Assembly: GCA_030640215.1 (NCBI GenBank)
Contig: DAOWJU010000235.1
Location: 1 to 20,202 of the forward strand
Source of the DNA: Desulfuromonadales bacterium
GTDB taxonomy: Bacteria > Desulfobacterota > Desulfuromonadia > Desulfuromonadales > BM103
Length of the DNA: 20,202 bases
Reading direction: 5' to 3'
Part shown: piece by piece, positions 7,390-16,295 of the stretch
Numbering within the stretch: position 1 is the first letter of the stretch
How the letters are laid out: each line of letters begins with the position of its first letter
Translations under genes and position numbers: made by a program
The notes under the pieces: model-generated
Database searches by the model: none
The model's input: the letters and a program-made list of their open reading frames with translations, nothing else
What the model was told of the DNA's origin: nothing

Positions 7390-8304
7390 ATGAAAGCATT
7401 ACTGGTTGCAGAATATAGAGATGGACAACTGTTGGCCTCCAGCTACGAGCTGGTCGCTTTTGCGCAAGAGCTTGGCGCCGACTCCGCAATGTTCCTGGTT
7501 GGCAGCGACAGTGCCCTGCCGCAATACGATGGTACCCTCCACCTGGCCGACAGTGGCAAATACAGCGAATTTAACCCGGCGGTCCATAAACAGTTGCTCC
7601 TTGACGTAATCGCGAAAGAGCAGCCGGAGATGGTGGTCTTTTCCCATTCATCCTACGGATGGGATCTGGCGCCACGTATCTCCTTGGCGCTGGGTGCCGC
7701 ACATGCTTCCGAAGTCGTTGAAATTGTCGATGGTGTTCCAGTCGTTCCCGTCTGTAACGCAAAGTTGCGTCGTCAAATCAGTGCGAAAACCGACCAGATC
7801 GTCGTCACCTTGCAATCTGGAGCCTTCGGCCTGAGCAGCGATCCAGTTGGCACTCCAACCGTGGAAAAGATCGATACCGACACCGCTGCCCAGGTTGAGT
7901 TTGGTGGTTATGAAGAGGCCGAAGCTGGCGGTGTCGACCTCTCAAAGGCCGAGGTAATCGTTAGTGCTGGACGTGGCATCGGTAAGCCGGAAAACCTGAC
8001 GATCATCGAAGATCTGGCCAGGGCCCTCAAGGGGGAGTACGGCGCCAGTCGTCCTGTGGTCGATTCAGAATGGGTAGACCACAGCCGGCAGGTCGGCTCA
8101 ACCGGTCAGACCGTTTCGCCCAAGCTCTATGTCGCCTGTGGGATCAGTGGTGCTATTCAGCACCTCGCCGGGATGAAAAAATCGGAATATGTCATTGCGA
8201 TTAACACCGATAAGGATGCGCCTATTGGTGAGGTTGCCGATGTTCTGGTCGTGGCGGATTTGAAAGAGTTTGTGCCGGCACTGACGGCAAAATTAACCGC
8301 TTAA
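7390..8304 (+). CDS. etfA: Electron transfer flavoprotein, alpha subunit
   Basis: A 304-aa EtfA without the extra N-terminal ferredoxin domain found in some anaerobes. The N-terminal domain (1-175) is followed by the FAD-binding domain (about 183-304), with AGRGIG near 193-198, GSTGQTVSPKLY (236-247), ACGISGAIQH and the closing AINTDKDAPIGEVADVLVVAD. A good ribosome site (AAGGAG) precedes ATG 7390. It partners the adjacent EtfB, and both lie upstream of the beta-oxidation enzymes they serve. Confidence 0.96.
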   Translation: MKALLVAEYRDGQLLASSYELVAFAQELGADSAMFLVGSDSALPQYDGTLHLADSGKYSEFNPAVHKQLLLDVIAKEQPEMVVFSHSSYGWDLAPRISLALGAAHASEVVEIVDGVPVVPVCNAKLRRQISAKTDQIVVTLQSGAFGLSSDPVGTPTVEKIDTDTAAQVEFGGYEEAEAGGVDLSKAEVIVSAGRGIGKPENLTIIEDLARALKGEYGASRPVVDSEWVDHSRQVGSTGQTVSPKLYVACGISGAIQHLAGMKKSEYVIAINTDKDAPIGEVADVLVVADLKEFVPALTAKLTA

Positions 8305-8332
8305 AAATAATCTCACTTTAGGAGGATTAACC

Positions 8333-9508
8333 ATGAACGAAGTTTTTATTGTTGATGCATTGCGTACACCTTTCGGTAGCTTTGGTGGAAACCTGGCTGA
8401 TATCCCGGCGCCACAACTTGCGGCGACCGTTGCCAAGGCTCTCATCGAGCGTAACCAGATCGATCCGGCTGCTGTTGACCAGTTTATTGCCGGTCAGGTA
8501 CTCACCGGCGGTTGTGGCCAGGCACCGGCACGTCAGGCGATGCGTGCCGCTGATATTCCAGACAGCGTGCCGGCCCTGACCATTAACAAGGTTTGCGGTA
8601 GCGGTCTCAAAGCGATGATGCTGGCAGCTGACGCGATCCGGGTTGGTGACGACCAGATAGCCATCGCCGGTGGCATGGAAAATATGTCTCTCTCCCCCTA
8701 CACATTACCTGCAGCCCGTTACGGCATGCGAATGGGCAACAATCAGGCGGTCGATCTGTTGATCAATGATGCCCTGCTCGATCCCTATACCGGTCGGCAC
8801 ATGGGAGATGTAACCGAGGTCTCGATCGAGAAGCAACAGCTCAGTCGTGAGGCTCAGGACGAATATGCCCTCAGCTCTTACCAGCGATCCCAGGCAGCCC
8901 AAGAGAAGGGCTTTTTCGATAAAGAGATCGTCCCTTTCGTCAAGACAACCCGTAAGGGGGAGGTCACCGTCGATGCCGATGAAGAACCGATGCGGGTCAA
9001 TTTCGACAAGTTTACCAGCCTGCGCCCAGTCTTTAAAAAGGGGGGTACCCTGACCGCCGGTAATGCATCGACTATCAATGACGGAGCTGCCTTTGCCCTG
9101 CTTGCAAGCGGTGCCGCAGTTGAAAAGCATGGTCTGAAACCGCGGGCACGGCTGGTCGCTTATGCCACCAACAGCCTGCATCCGGATGAGTTCCCGGTGG
9201 CGCCAATCGGTGCCATTGAGCGGGTCTGCGAGAAAGCCGGCTTAACAGTTGATCAGATCGACCTGTTCGAAATAAATGAAGCCTTTGCGGCGGTAACCCT
9301 GATGTCGATAAATGGACTCAACCTCGATCGCGACAAGGTCAACATCAATGGTGGTGCCGTCTCCATCGGTCATCCGGTCGGTGCCAGCGGTGGTCGCCTG
9401 GTCGCTACCCTGATCAATGGGCTGGAGGCGACCGGCGGTCGCTACGGGCTGGTAACGTTGTGTATCGGCGGTGGCGAAGCGGTTGCAGCAATCATTGAAA
9501 AACTCTAG
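8333..9508 (+). CDS. thlA: Acetyl-CoA C-acetyltransferase (thiolase II)
   Basis: A 391-aa thiolase of the biosynthetic/degradative acetoacetyl-CoA type. Catalytic residues are visible: nucleophile C88 in NKVCGSG, H347 in SIGHPVGASG and C377 in LCIGGGEA, with NEAF at 315-318. It cleaves acetoacetyl-CoA with CoA to two acetyl-CoA, or condenses two acetyl-CoA in reverse. AGGAGG stands about 7 nt before the ATG, the strongest ribosome site of the operon. It lies 28 bp after etfA and 9 bp before the dehydrogenase start. The symbol could equally be atoB. Confidence 0.94.
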   Translation: MNEVFIVDALRTPFGSFGGNLADIPAPQLAATVAKALIERNQIDPAAVDQFIAGQVLTGGCGQAPARQAMRAADIPDSVPALTINKVCGSGLKAMMLAADAIRVGDDQIAIAGGMENMSLSPYTLPAARYGMRMGNNQAVDLLINDALLDPYTGRHMGDVTEVSIEKQQLSREAQDEYALSSYQRSQAAQEKGFFDKEIVPFVKTTRKGEVTVDADEEPMRVNFDKFTSLRPVFKKGGTLTAGNASTINDGAAFALLASGAAVEKHGLKPRARLVAYATNSLHPDEFPVAPIGAIERVCEKAGLTVDQIDLFEINEAFAAVTLMSINGLNLDRDKVNINGGAVSIGHPVGASGGRLVATLINGLEATGGRYGLVTLCIGGGEAVAAIIEKL

Positions 9509-9517
9509 GAGATGAGA

Positions 9518-10366
9518 ATGTCAAAAAAAATAGGTGTTTTGGGTTCAGGGCAGATGGGTGGCGGTATTGCGCAGGTCTTTGCACAAAAAGGCTTCGAGGT
9601 CGTGCTTTACGATATTGCCGAAAAGCAGTTGGCCAAAGGGCTGGCAGTGATCGAGAAAAATCTTGCCAGGCAGATTGAAAAGGGGCGGCTCGATAAGGAT
9701 GCGATGGCGGAGGCACTGGGGCGCATTCGGACAACGTTGGAATTTGAAGATCTGGCTGATTGTGACATCGCCATAGAGGCCGCCACCGAAAATGCAGAGT
9801 TGAAGTATGACATTTTCAGGAGACTCGACAAGACCCTCAAGCCAGAGGCAATTTTAGCTTCGAATACCTCCTCAATTCCGATCACCCGCATCGCTGCGGT
9901 GACCGGCCGGGCCGACAAGGTGGTCGGCATGCATTTCATGAACCCGGTACCGGTAATGACATTGGTCGAGGTGATCCGTGGAATCGACACCAGCGAAGAG
10001 ACCTTTTCGACCATCTCATCTCTGGTCGCGACGCTGAATAAAGAGATGGCGGTCTCCGCTGACTATCCCGGTTTTATCGTCAATCGCGTTCTGATGCCGA
10101 TGATCAACGAAGCGGTATTCGCTCTTTACGAAGGGGTCGCCAGTGTCGAGGATATCGACAAGGGAATGAAGCTCGGCACAAATCAACCGATGGGCCCTTT
10201 GACCTTGGCTGATTTTATCGGCCTTGATACCTGTCTGGCCATTATGGAAGTGCTCTACGATGGCTTTAAGGACTCAAAGTACCGTCCTTGTCCGCTACTG
10301 GTGAAAAAGGTCGAGGCAGGTCACTACGGTCGTAAGTCAGGACGTGGCTTTTATGATTACGGTTAA
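9518..10366 (+). CDS. hbd: 3-hydroxybutyryl-CoA dehydrogenase
   Basis: A 282-aa protein, the standard length of the short single-domain enzyme of butyrate metabolism. It begins with the Rossmann motif GSGQMGGGIAQ (9-19), and the catalytic pair is H139 (GMHFMNPVP) and E151 (LVEVIRG), with N189 in FIVNRV. It interconverts 3-hydroxybutyryl-CoA and acetoacetyl-CoA using NAD(P). I chose ATG 9518 because AGGAG (9507-9511) is 6 nt upstream; an in-frame ATG at 9512 would abut that site directly. The Shine-Dalgarno overlaps the thiolase stop codon, so the two are probably coupled. Confidence 0.95.
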   Translation: MSKKIGVLGSGQMGGGIAQVFAQKGFEVVLYDIAEKQLAKGLAVIEKNLARQIEKGRLDKDAMAEALGRIRTTLEFEDLADCDIAIEAATENAELKYDIFRRLDKTLKPEAILASNTSSIPITRIAAVTGRADKVVGMHFMNPVPVMTLVEVIRGIDTSEETFSTISSLVATLNKEMAVSADYPGFIVNRVLMPMINEAVFALYEGVASVEDIDKGMKLGTNQPMGPLTLADFIGLDTCLAIMEVLYDGFKDSKYRPCPLLVKKVEAGHYGRKSGRGFYDYG

Positions 10367-10376
10367 GGGGGATGAG

Positions 10377-11159
10377 ATGGAATTTGAAAATTTGAAGGTT
10401 GAAACAACGAACCGCATTGCCGTTGTTACCATCAACCGCCCCGAAGCGCTCAATGCATTGAATGAACAGACCCTGAGCGAGTTACAAACTGTTTTTACCG
10501 ACGTCAACAACAATGATGGGGTGCGGGTTGTCATAGTTACCGGTAGCGGTAAAAAAGCCTTCGTAGCCGGAGCTGATATCGTCGCCATGCAACAGCTATC
10601 TGCTCTGGATGCTCGAAGGTTTTCCAAGCTGGGACACGAACTGATGCGTAGCATCGAAACCTGTTCCAAGCCGGTAATAGCTGCGGTGAATGGATTTTCC
10701 CTCGGCGGCGGCTGTGAGTTGGCTCTGAGCTGTGATGTCCGTATTGCCTCCGAAAACGCCCGCTTTAGCCAGCCTGAGGTCAGTCTCGGAGTTATTCCGG
10801 GCTTTGGTGGCACCCAGCGCCTGGCGCGCCTGATAGGAAAGGGGCGGGCACTGGAGTTACTTCTGACTGGTGACATGATTGACGCGGATGAAGCCTACCG
10901 AATCGGGATGGTCAACAAAGTGGTTCCTCAGGAGGAGTTGCTCGAAACTGCAAAGTCGATGGCAACAAAAATAATCGGTAAGGGGCCCTTTGCGGTCAAA
11001 CTCGTCAAGGAAGCTGTTTGTACCGGTCTGGAGATGGATCTCGACCGGGCCAATCAGTATGAGACAGAACTGTTTGGACTCTGTTTTGCCAGCCTGGACC
11101 AGAAAGAGGGCATGTTGTCCTTTCTTGAAAAGCGGCCAGCCAATTTTGTCGGTCAGTAG
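10377..11159 (+). CDS. crt: Enoyl-CoA hydratase / crotonase
   Basis: A 260-aa crotonase of typical length. Both catalytic glutamates are present: E114 in LGGGCELA and E134 in SQPEVSLG, and the oxyanion-hole segment AGADI sits near 64-68. It hydrates crotonyl-CoA to 3-hydroxybutyryl-CoA. ATG 10377 is chosen because AAGGGGG ends 5 nt upstream; an in-frame GTG at 10344 lies inside the preceding gene and lacks support. Gene order hbd-crt-acyl-CoA dehydrogenase matches butyrate clusters, though in an unusual arrangement compared with clostridial crt-bcd-etfBA-hbd. Confidence 0.94.
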   Translation: MEFENLKVETTNRIAVVTINRPEALNALNEQTLSELQTVFTDVNNNDGVRVVIVTGSGKKAFVAGADIVAMQQLSALDARRFSKLGHELMRSIETCSKPVIAAVNGFSLGGGCELALSCDVRIASENARFSQPEVSLGVIPGFGGTQRLARLIGKGRALELLLTGDMIDADEAYRIGMVNKVVPQEELLETAKSMATKIIGKGPFAVKLVKEAVCTGLEMDLDRANQYETELFGLCFASLDQKEGMLSFLEKRPANFVGQ

Positions 11160-11184
11160 TTAAGGTGAGTACCTTTAACGTTAA
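11160..11184. repeat. Intercistronic hairpin and 10-bp palindrome
   Basis: TTAAGGT and ACCTTTAA (11160-11178) can pair around GAGT with one bulged A, and overlap the perfect palindrome TTAACGTTAA (11175-11184). There is no T-run, so it is unlikely to terminate. It lies in the longest gap of the etfB-to-CoA-transferase run (47 bp) and could be an RNA-processing or stability element. Confidence 0.3.
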
Positions 11185-11206
11185 CGAATAATAAGAGGAG
11201 TCGATA

Positions 11207-12355
11207 ATGATATTTGAGTTGACAGACGAACATAAATTAATGCGTCAGATGGTTCGTGATTTTGCCGAAGCTGAGATTGCCCCTGGAGCTGCCGAGCGCG
11301 ATGAATCTGAGTGTTTTGATCGTGAGTTGATGTACGACAAACTGGGCGAACTTGGTCTGACTGGCATCATCTTCCCCGAAGAGTACGGTGGTGCAGAGGC
11401 TGACTACATCAGCTACGCCATTGCTGTTGAAGAGCTATCGAGGGTCTGTGCCTCGACTGGCGTCACCCTTTCGGCTCACCTCTCCCTCTGTGCAAATCCG
11501 ATTTATCTGTTCGGTACCGAAGAGCAGAAGAAACAGTATCTGATCCCTCTCGCCGATGGCAGTAAGCTCGGTGCCTTCGGTCTTACTGAGAACTCAGCGG
11601 GCTCCGACGCCGGTGGAACCAGAACCACCGCAACCCTTGATGGCGATGAGTGGATACTCAATGGCGGTAAAATATTTATCACCAACGGTGGCGATGCGGA
11701 GACCTATGTTGTTCTGGCCAAGACCGACAAAGAGGCCAAGAAACACCGTGGCATCAGTGCTTTCATCGTTGAGAAAGACACCCCCGGCTTCAGTTTCGGC
11801 AAGAAGGAACAGAAAATGGGCATCCGTTCCTCACCGACGATGGAGCTGGTTTTCGAAAACTGTCGTATCCCGGCCGCAAACCTGCTTGGTGAAGAGGGGC
11901 AGGGCTTCAAGATAGCGATGAAGACTCTTGAGGGCGGCCGGATCGGTATTGCAGCCCAGGCCCTCGGTATTGCCCAAGGAGCATTTGAGGCAGCACTGAA
12001 CTACGCAAAGGAACGCAAGCAGTTTGATCAGCCGATCGCTAACTTTCAGGGCGTTCAGTTCAAGTTGGCCGACATGGCGACTGAAATCGAAGCAGCGCGG
12101 CTACTGGTTTATCAGGCGGCCTATCGCGCCAGTGCCGGACTTCCTTATGGGCAGCAGTCGGCGATGGCCAAAATGTATGCCTCCGATATTGCCATGAAGG
12201 TGACCACCGAAGCGGTTCAGGTCTTCGGCGGTTACGGCTATACCCGCGAGTTCCCAGTAGAGCGAATGATGCGTGATGCAAAAATTACCCAGATTTACGA
12301 AGGAACCAATGAAATTCAGCGGGTTGTCATTGGTGCAGAACTGACACGAGACTAA
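11207..12355 (+). CDS. bcd: Short-chain acyl-CoA dehydrogenase (butyryl-CoA dehydrogenase type)
   Basis: A 382-aa FAD enzyme, the usual length for bacterial butyryl-CoA dehydrogenases. Signature [17 protein letters not shown] spans 121-137, FITNGG lies near 158-163, and the catalytic base is E365 in [10 protein letters not shown]. It oxidises butyryl-CoA to crotonyl-CoA and delivers electrons to EtfAB, encoded upstream. AGAGGAG precedes ATG 11207. Substrate chain length is inferred from the neighbourhood; the sequence alone fits short-chain acyl-CoA dehydrogenases in general. Confidence 0.93.
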   Translation: MIFELTDEHKLMRQMVRDFAEAEIAPGAAERDESECFDRELMYDKLGELGLTGIIFPEEYGGAEADYISYAIAVEELSRVCASTGVTLSAHLSLCANPIYLFGTEEQKKQYLIPLADGSKLGAFGLTENSAGSDAGGTRTTATLDGDEWILNGGKIFITNGGDAETYVVLAKTDKEAKKHRGISAFIVEKDTPGFSFGKKEQKMGIRSSPTMELVFENCRIPAANLLGEEGQGFKIAMKTLEGGRIGIAAQALGIAQGAFEAALNYAKERKQFDQPIANFQGVQFKLADMATEIEAARLLVYQAAYRASAGLPYGQQSAMAKMYASDIAMKVTTEAVQVFGGYGYTREFPVERMMRDAKITQIYEGTNEIQRVVIGAELTRD

Positions 12356-12385
12356 GGCATATAACCAATATTTAAGGAGTTGAAA

Positions 12386-13678
12386 ATGAGTAAGTGGCAG
12401 AGTATGTACCAAGAAAAACTTGTTAGCGCTGGATCAGCGGCTGCAGTTATCGAATCTGGCGATCATATCTGGTTTCCGGTTGGTGTCGGCGAACCACATG
12501 ACTTCTTGCGAGCACTGGTTGACCGTAAGCAAGAACTTGAGGATGTCACAATTCACTCGATTCTGCCGGTTCGCCCCTGGTACTACGAACCGGAAACAGC
12601 CAAACACATCAAACACTGCTCATGGTTTACCAGCGGTGCTTCCCGGGCTGCAGTGCAGGGTGGATGGGCAGATTTCACTCCGAACTATTTTCACGAAGTT
12701 CCAAAGCTGATCCGTGAATACTGGCCTGCGGATGCAGTTGGTGTGGTGGTCTCTCCAATGGACGAGCATGGTTATTTCAGTATGAGTCTCGGTGTCGACT
12801 ATACTTGGGAGGCTTTGAAGAAGGCACGTAAGGTGATTTTTGAGGTCAATCCCCAGGCTCCGCGTTGTTTCGGAAGTTGCCAGGTACATATCTCTCAGGT
12901 CAGTCATGTTGTCGAAGGCAAAGAACCGCTTCCAGATTTGCCGATCCCGGCCCTGACCGAGGAGGACAAAATCATCGGCGGTTATGTGGCGGAACTGATC
13001 GAAGATGGTTCAACCATACAGGTAGGCTATGGTGGCGTCCCTAACGCTGTCTGTCAGGCGCTTAAGGGAAAAAAAGATCTTGGTATCCATACTGAGATGG
13101 TTACCGAAGGGCTTATGGAGCTGGTTGAATGTGGGGCGGCAAATAACTCACAAAAAACAATTAATCCCGGAAAGTTACTCGGTACCTTTGCTTGGGGAAC
13201 AGGTCGGCTGTATGAATTCATGAATGACAATCCGATGATCGAAATGCACCCGGTTGACTACACCAACGACCCCTATGTCATTGGTCAGCACGACAAGATG
13301 ATCGCGATCAACGCCACAATCGAAGTTGACCTGCTCGGCCAGTGTTGCTCCGAGTCGATGGGTTCCAAGCAGTATAGTGGAACCGGCGGACAGGCCGATT
13401 TCTTCAAGGGTGCCAATCGTTCAAATGGCGGTAAGGGGTTTGTTACCACGCCTGCCACCGCCAAGAAAGGGACCCTTTCGAGGATCGTTCCGACGTTGCA
13501 AGCCGGTGCGATGGTCACTACCAGCAAGAATGACGTCGACCATGTAGTCACCGAATTTGGAGTTGCAAAACTGCGCGGACAGACCGCCAGACAGAGGGCA
13601 ACAGCACTGATTAGTGTCGCTCATCCTGATTTCCGAGAGGAGTTGACTGTAGCTGCCAAGCGGATGAATTTGATCTGA
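12386..13678 (+). CDS. Acetyl-CoA hydrolase/transferase family: butyryl-CoA or 4-hydroxybutyrate CoA-transferase
   Basis: A 430-aa CoA-transferase of the family containing butyryl-CoA:acetate and 4-hydroxybutyrate CoA-transferases. GYGGVPNAV (214-222) and IHTEM with E237 as the probable thioester-forming glutamate match the family; the glutamate position is close to the one known for the Clostridium aminobutyricum enzyme. The C-terminal half has SGTGGQADF and TEFGVAKLRGQT. ATG 12386 is preferred because AAGGAG (12374-12379) is 6 nt upstream; an in-frame TTG at 12380 is too close. Being last in the operon after the dehydrogenase, it most likely activates butyrate using acetyl-CoA, or the reverse. 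Exact acid specificity is not readable. Confidence 0.88.
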   Translation: MSKWQSMYQEKLVSAGSAAAVIESGDHIWFPVGVGEPHDFLRALVDRKQELEDVTIHSILPVRPWYYEPETAKHIKHCSWFTSGASRAAVQGGWADFTPNYFHEVPKLIREYWPADAVGVVVSPMDEHGYFSMSLGVDYTWEALKKARKVIFEVNPQAPRCFGSCQVHISQVSHVVEGKEPLPDLPIPALTEEDKIIGGYVAELIEDGSTIQVGYGGVPNAVCQALKGKKDLGIHTEMVTEGLMELVECGAANNSQKTINPGKLLGTFAWGTGRLYEFMNDNPMIEMHPVDYTNDPYVIGQHDKMIAINATIEVDLLGQCCSESMGSKQYSGTGGQADFFKGANRSNGGKGFVTTPATAKKGTLSRIVPTLQAGAMVTTSKNDVDHVVTEFGVAKLRGQTARQRATALISVAHPDFREELTVAAKRMNLI

Positions 13679-13702
13679 TCAAATCTATTCTAATCTTAAG
13701 AC

Positions 13703-13750
13703 GGGTCCAGTCTGGCTGCCACAGCGTAGGCGGTCGGCTGGCCCATTTTT
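13703..13750 (+). terminator. Candidate intrinsic terminator ending the etf/beta-oxidation operon
   Basis: GGGTCCAG (13703-13710) pairs with CTGGCCC (13738-13744) with one bulged T, and TGCC with GGCG extends the inner helix. ATTTTT follows directly (13745-13750). It is 25 bp downstream of the CoA-transferase stop. Confidence 0.5.
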
Positions 13751-13793
13751 AGAGCAATTTGGGGTTGGCTTCCGGCCAACATCTGGTCAATTT

Positions 13794-13822
13794 CTGACAA
13801 TGGATCTCTGCTGTTTTAGAAA
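13794..13822 (+). promoter_or_regulatory. Candidate sigma-70 promoter for acuI-ribBA
   Basis: CTGACA (13794-13799) and TAGAAA (13817-13822) are spaced by 17 bp; the -35 matches at 5 of 6 and the -10 at 4 of 6. Its place between a terminator and the next gene supports a new transcription unit. A small hairpin GGTCC-TCAG-GGACC (13868-13881) lies in the presumed leader. Confidence 0.35.
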
Positions 13823-13904
13823 AATGCCTGTTAAAACCCCAACCCATGCCCTGATCGGTGCAATAGTGGTCCTCAGGGACCCGAGCATATAGAGGAAAGT
13901 CACC

Positions 13905-14906
13905 ATGTCCCAGACATTTAAGGCACTGCTGGTTGATCAGCCTGAAAAGAAGAACTTTACCCGTTCTGTAGTCACCAGGTCTATCGCCGATCTGCCCGAT
14001 GGAGAGCTGGTGGTCAAGGTTCACTATTCATCGCTTAATTTTAAGGATGCCCTCTCTGCGATCGGCAATCCAGGTGTCACTCGTAACTATCCGCACACTC
14101 CCGGTATCGATGCTGCTGGCGAAGTGGTCTCCTGCAGTGATGGCACATTTGTCACCGGCGAGAAGGTGATCGTTACCAGCTACGACCTGGGCATGGAGAC
14201 CGATGGTGGGTTCGGCCAGTTTATCCGGGTGCCTAGTAGTTGGGCCCTCAGGCTGCCCGAAGGCCTGAGTCTTAAAGAGAGTATGATGCTCGGCACCGCC
14301 GGTTTGACTGCAGCGATGTCGGTGCAGGAGCTGGTCGATAATGGTGTCTTCCCGGAGTCGGGTCAGGTATTGGTTACTGGTGCAACCGGCGGGCTTGGCA
14401 GTCTGGCGGTGGCGATACTGGCCAAAGCAGGATACTGGGTAACGGCGGTGACGGGTAAACAGGAAGAGACGGCCTACCTGAAAGGGCTGGGAGCGGAACG
14501 TGTCATCAGCCGCGAGGATCTTTTGACCGGCAATGAGAGACCTCTTATGAAAGCCAGATGGGCCGGGGTCATCGACTGTGTCGGTGGAGAGATGCTGGCA
14601 GCAGCGATCAAAGCCACCCAACCCTGGGGTGTTATTACCTGCTGCGGTCTGGTGGCTTCACCCGATCTGCCGATAAACGTCTTCCCCTTTATTATGCGTG
14701 GAGTCCGATTGATCGGCATCGATTCGGCTGACTGTTCAATGGCTCTTCGGCTGATGCTCTGGAACAAGATGGCCAGCGAATGGAAGCTGGATCAGCTGGA
14801 GTCGATGGTTGATGAAGCGACCCTGGACCAGCTTGAGGAGAAGATGGTGCTGATTCTGAAGGGTGAGCTCAGGCGTCGTGCTCTGGTCAATCTGCTCAAG
14901 AGCTGA
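13905..14906 (+). CDS. acuI: MDR-family NADPH-dependent reductase, AcuI/YhdH type (acryloyl-CoA reductase-like)
   Basis: A 333-aa zinc-independent medium-chain dehydrogenase/reductase. The N-terminal catalytic domain carries YSSLNFKDALSAIG (41-54) and TPGIDAAG (65-72), and the nucleotide-binding loop is GATGGLGS (159-166), both typical of YhdH/AcuI. Members reduce acryloyl-CoA to propionyl-CoA with NADPH. GAGGAAA precedes the ATG. It is followed after 39 bp by ribBA. In this setting it might detoxify acryloyl-CoA or act on crotonyl-CoA; both are inference. The alternative is a general quinone oxidoreductase-like protein of unknown substrate. Confidence 0.8.
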   Translation: MSQTFKALLVDQPEKKNFTRSVVTRSIADLPDGELVVKVHYSSLNFKDALSAIGNPGVTRNYPHTPGIDAAGEVVSCSDGTFVTGEKVIVTSYDLGMETDGGFGQFIRVPSSWALRLPEGLSLKESMMLGTAGLTAAMSVQELVDNGVFPESGQVLVTGATGGLGSLAVAILAKAGYWVTAVTGKQEETAYLKGLGAERVISREDLLTGNERPLMKARWAGVIDCVGGEMLAAAIKATQPWGVITCCGLVASPDLPINVFPFIMRGVRLIGIDSADCSMALRLMLWNKMASEWKLDQLESMVDEATLDQLEEKMVLILKGELRRRALVNLLKS

Positions 14907-14945
14907 AACTGCTGAATAAAGAAAACAGGAATAGGAAAGAGAAAT

Positions 14946-16151
14946 ATGAATGTAACAAAGATCGAAGCAGCACTTGAGGATCTCCGTCAGGGAAAGATGA
15001 TCATCCTGGTCGATGATGAAGATCGTGAAAACGAAGGCGATCTGGTGATGGCGGCCGAAAAGGTCACACCGGAAGCGATCAACTTCATGGCAAAAGAGGG
15101 TAGGGGACTCATTTGCCTTACCCTGACCGAAGAGCGGGCCGACCACCTTGAGCTGCCTCCGATGGTGACCGATAATACATGCGCTTTCGGTACCGCCTTT
15201 ACCGTCTCGATCGAGGCACGTACCGGGGTGACAACTGGCATCTCTGCAGCTGATCGGGCCCGGACTATTCAGGTTGCCGTCGCTGAAGGTTCTACCGTCG
15301 CCGATCTGTCAAGGCCCGGCCACATCTTTCCGCTGAGGGCGAAGAGGGGTGGAGTATTGGTGCGAACGGGGCAGACCGAAGGTTCGGTCGACATGGCTCA
15401 TCTGGCAGGGCTTAAGCCGGCCGGCGTGATCTGTGAAATAATGAACGAGGACGGAACCATGGCCCGGATGCCTCAGCTTAAACCCTATGCGCTCAAACAT
15501 GGATTAAAGATCGTATCTATTGCAGACCTGGTAGCCTATCGCATGCTTAATGAACAGTTGGTTAAGCGTGCGGCTGAGACTGTACTGCCGACGCCGTTTT
15601 GCAGTGAATTTAGGACAATTGTATACGAGAATGAAGTGGACTCAAACAATCACCTTGCTTTGATTAAAGGTGAGATCAATACAGGTAAGCCGATTCTGGT
15701 AAGGGTACATTCAGAATGTCTGACAGGTGACGTCTTCGGTTCGCAGCGGTGCGATTGCGGAGAACAATTGCAAGCATCGATGCAACAGATCGCTTTTGAA
15801 GGGGCTGGCGTTCTTCTTTATCTGCGTCAGGAAGGACGTGGTATCGGATTGATCAACAAGCTCAAAGCCTATGCACTGCAAGACACGGGTTGCGACACTG
15901 TTGAGGCGAATGAAGCCTTGGGGTTTAAGGCTGATCAACGAGATTACGGCATCGGTGCTCAGATACTCTCTGACCTTGGTATCAGAAAAATACGTTTAAT
16001 GACCAACAATCCCAAAAAAATAATTGGTCTCGAAGGGTACGGTTTAGAGATTGTCGAACGGGTGCCCATTGAGATGAGGCCCAATGTCGCAAATATGGGA
16101 TATCTCAAGACCAAGCAAGAAAAGCTGGGACACATGCTGGTGGGTGTGTAG
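14946..16151 (+). CDS. ribBA: Bifunctional 3,4-dihydroxy-2-butanone-4-phosphate synthase / GTP cyclohydrolase II
   Basis: A 401-aa fusion that starts both branches of riboflavin synthesis. The N-terminal RibB domain (about 1-200) has [12 protein letters not shown] (23-34), RTGVTTGIS and RPGHIFPL. The C-terminal RibA domain (about 205-400) has the zinc ligands C258, C269 and C271 in [18 protein letters not shown] and the GTP-site motif RQEGRGIG (294-301). Both halves look intact. AGGAAAGAG lies before the ATG. There is no ribH, ribD or ribE beside it and no room for an FMN riboswitch in the 39-bp gap, so it is probably cotranscribed with the reductase upstream. Its place among flavoenzyme genes suggests a role in supplying FAD/FMN for them. 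Confidence 0.95.
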   Translation: MNVTKIEAALEDLRQGKMIILVDDEDRENEGDLVMAAEKVTPEAINFMAKEGRGLICLTLTEERADHLELPPMVTDNTCAFGTAFTVSIEARTGVTTGISAADRARTIQVAVAEGSTVADLSRPGHIFPLRAKRGGVLVRTGQTEGSVDMAHLAGLKPAGVICEIMNEDGTMARMPQLKPYALKHGLKIVSIADLVAYRMLNEQLVKRAAETVLPTPFCSEFRTIVYENEVDSNNHLALIKGEINTGKPILVRVHSECLTGDVFGSQRCDCGEQLQASMQQIAFEGAGVLLYLRQEGRGIGLINKLKAYALQDTGCDTVEANEALGFKADQRDYGIGAQILSDLGIRKIRLMTNNPKKIIGLEGYGLEIVERVPIEMRPNVANMGYLKTKQEKLGHMLVGV

Positions 16152-16182
16152 CTGCTTGATGGCTGACCATAAATTGACTACA

Positions 16183-16219
16183 TTGACGTGTTCAGGACAA
16201 GGGCAGTATACATTCTGCC
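16183..16219 (+). promoter_or_regulatory. Candidate sigma-70 promoter with overlapping dyad for the sigma-54 activator gene
   Basis: TTGACG (16183-16188) and TATACA (16207-16212) are 18 bp apart. The -10 lies exactly inside an inverted repeat GGCAG-N8-CTGCC (16202-16219), so a protein bound to this dyad would block the promoter. Autoregulation by the downstream activator is possible but unproven. Confidence 0.45.
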
Positions 16220-16295
16220 GTCGGTTGCCGAGTAGTGGGGCACTGTCTCTAGATAAAACCATCTTGTCAGATCCAAATCGGTAATGGAGGCTATG

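Noticed and set aside
8705..9181. Long minus-strand open frames opposite the thiolase and other operon genes
   Set aside because: They lie fully opposite well-supported conserved genes, have no ribosome sites and no recognisable domains.
13703..13716. GG-N10-GC spacing resembling a second sigma-54 promoter
   Set aside because: Only the GG/GC bases and a few others match the consensus, and it lies within a terminator hairpin.
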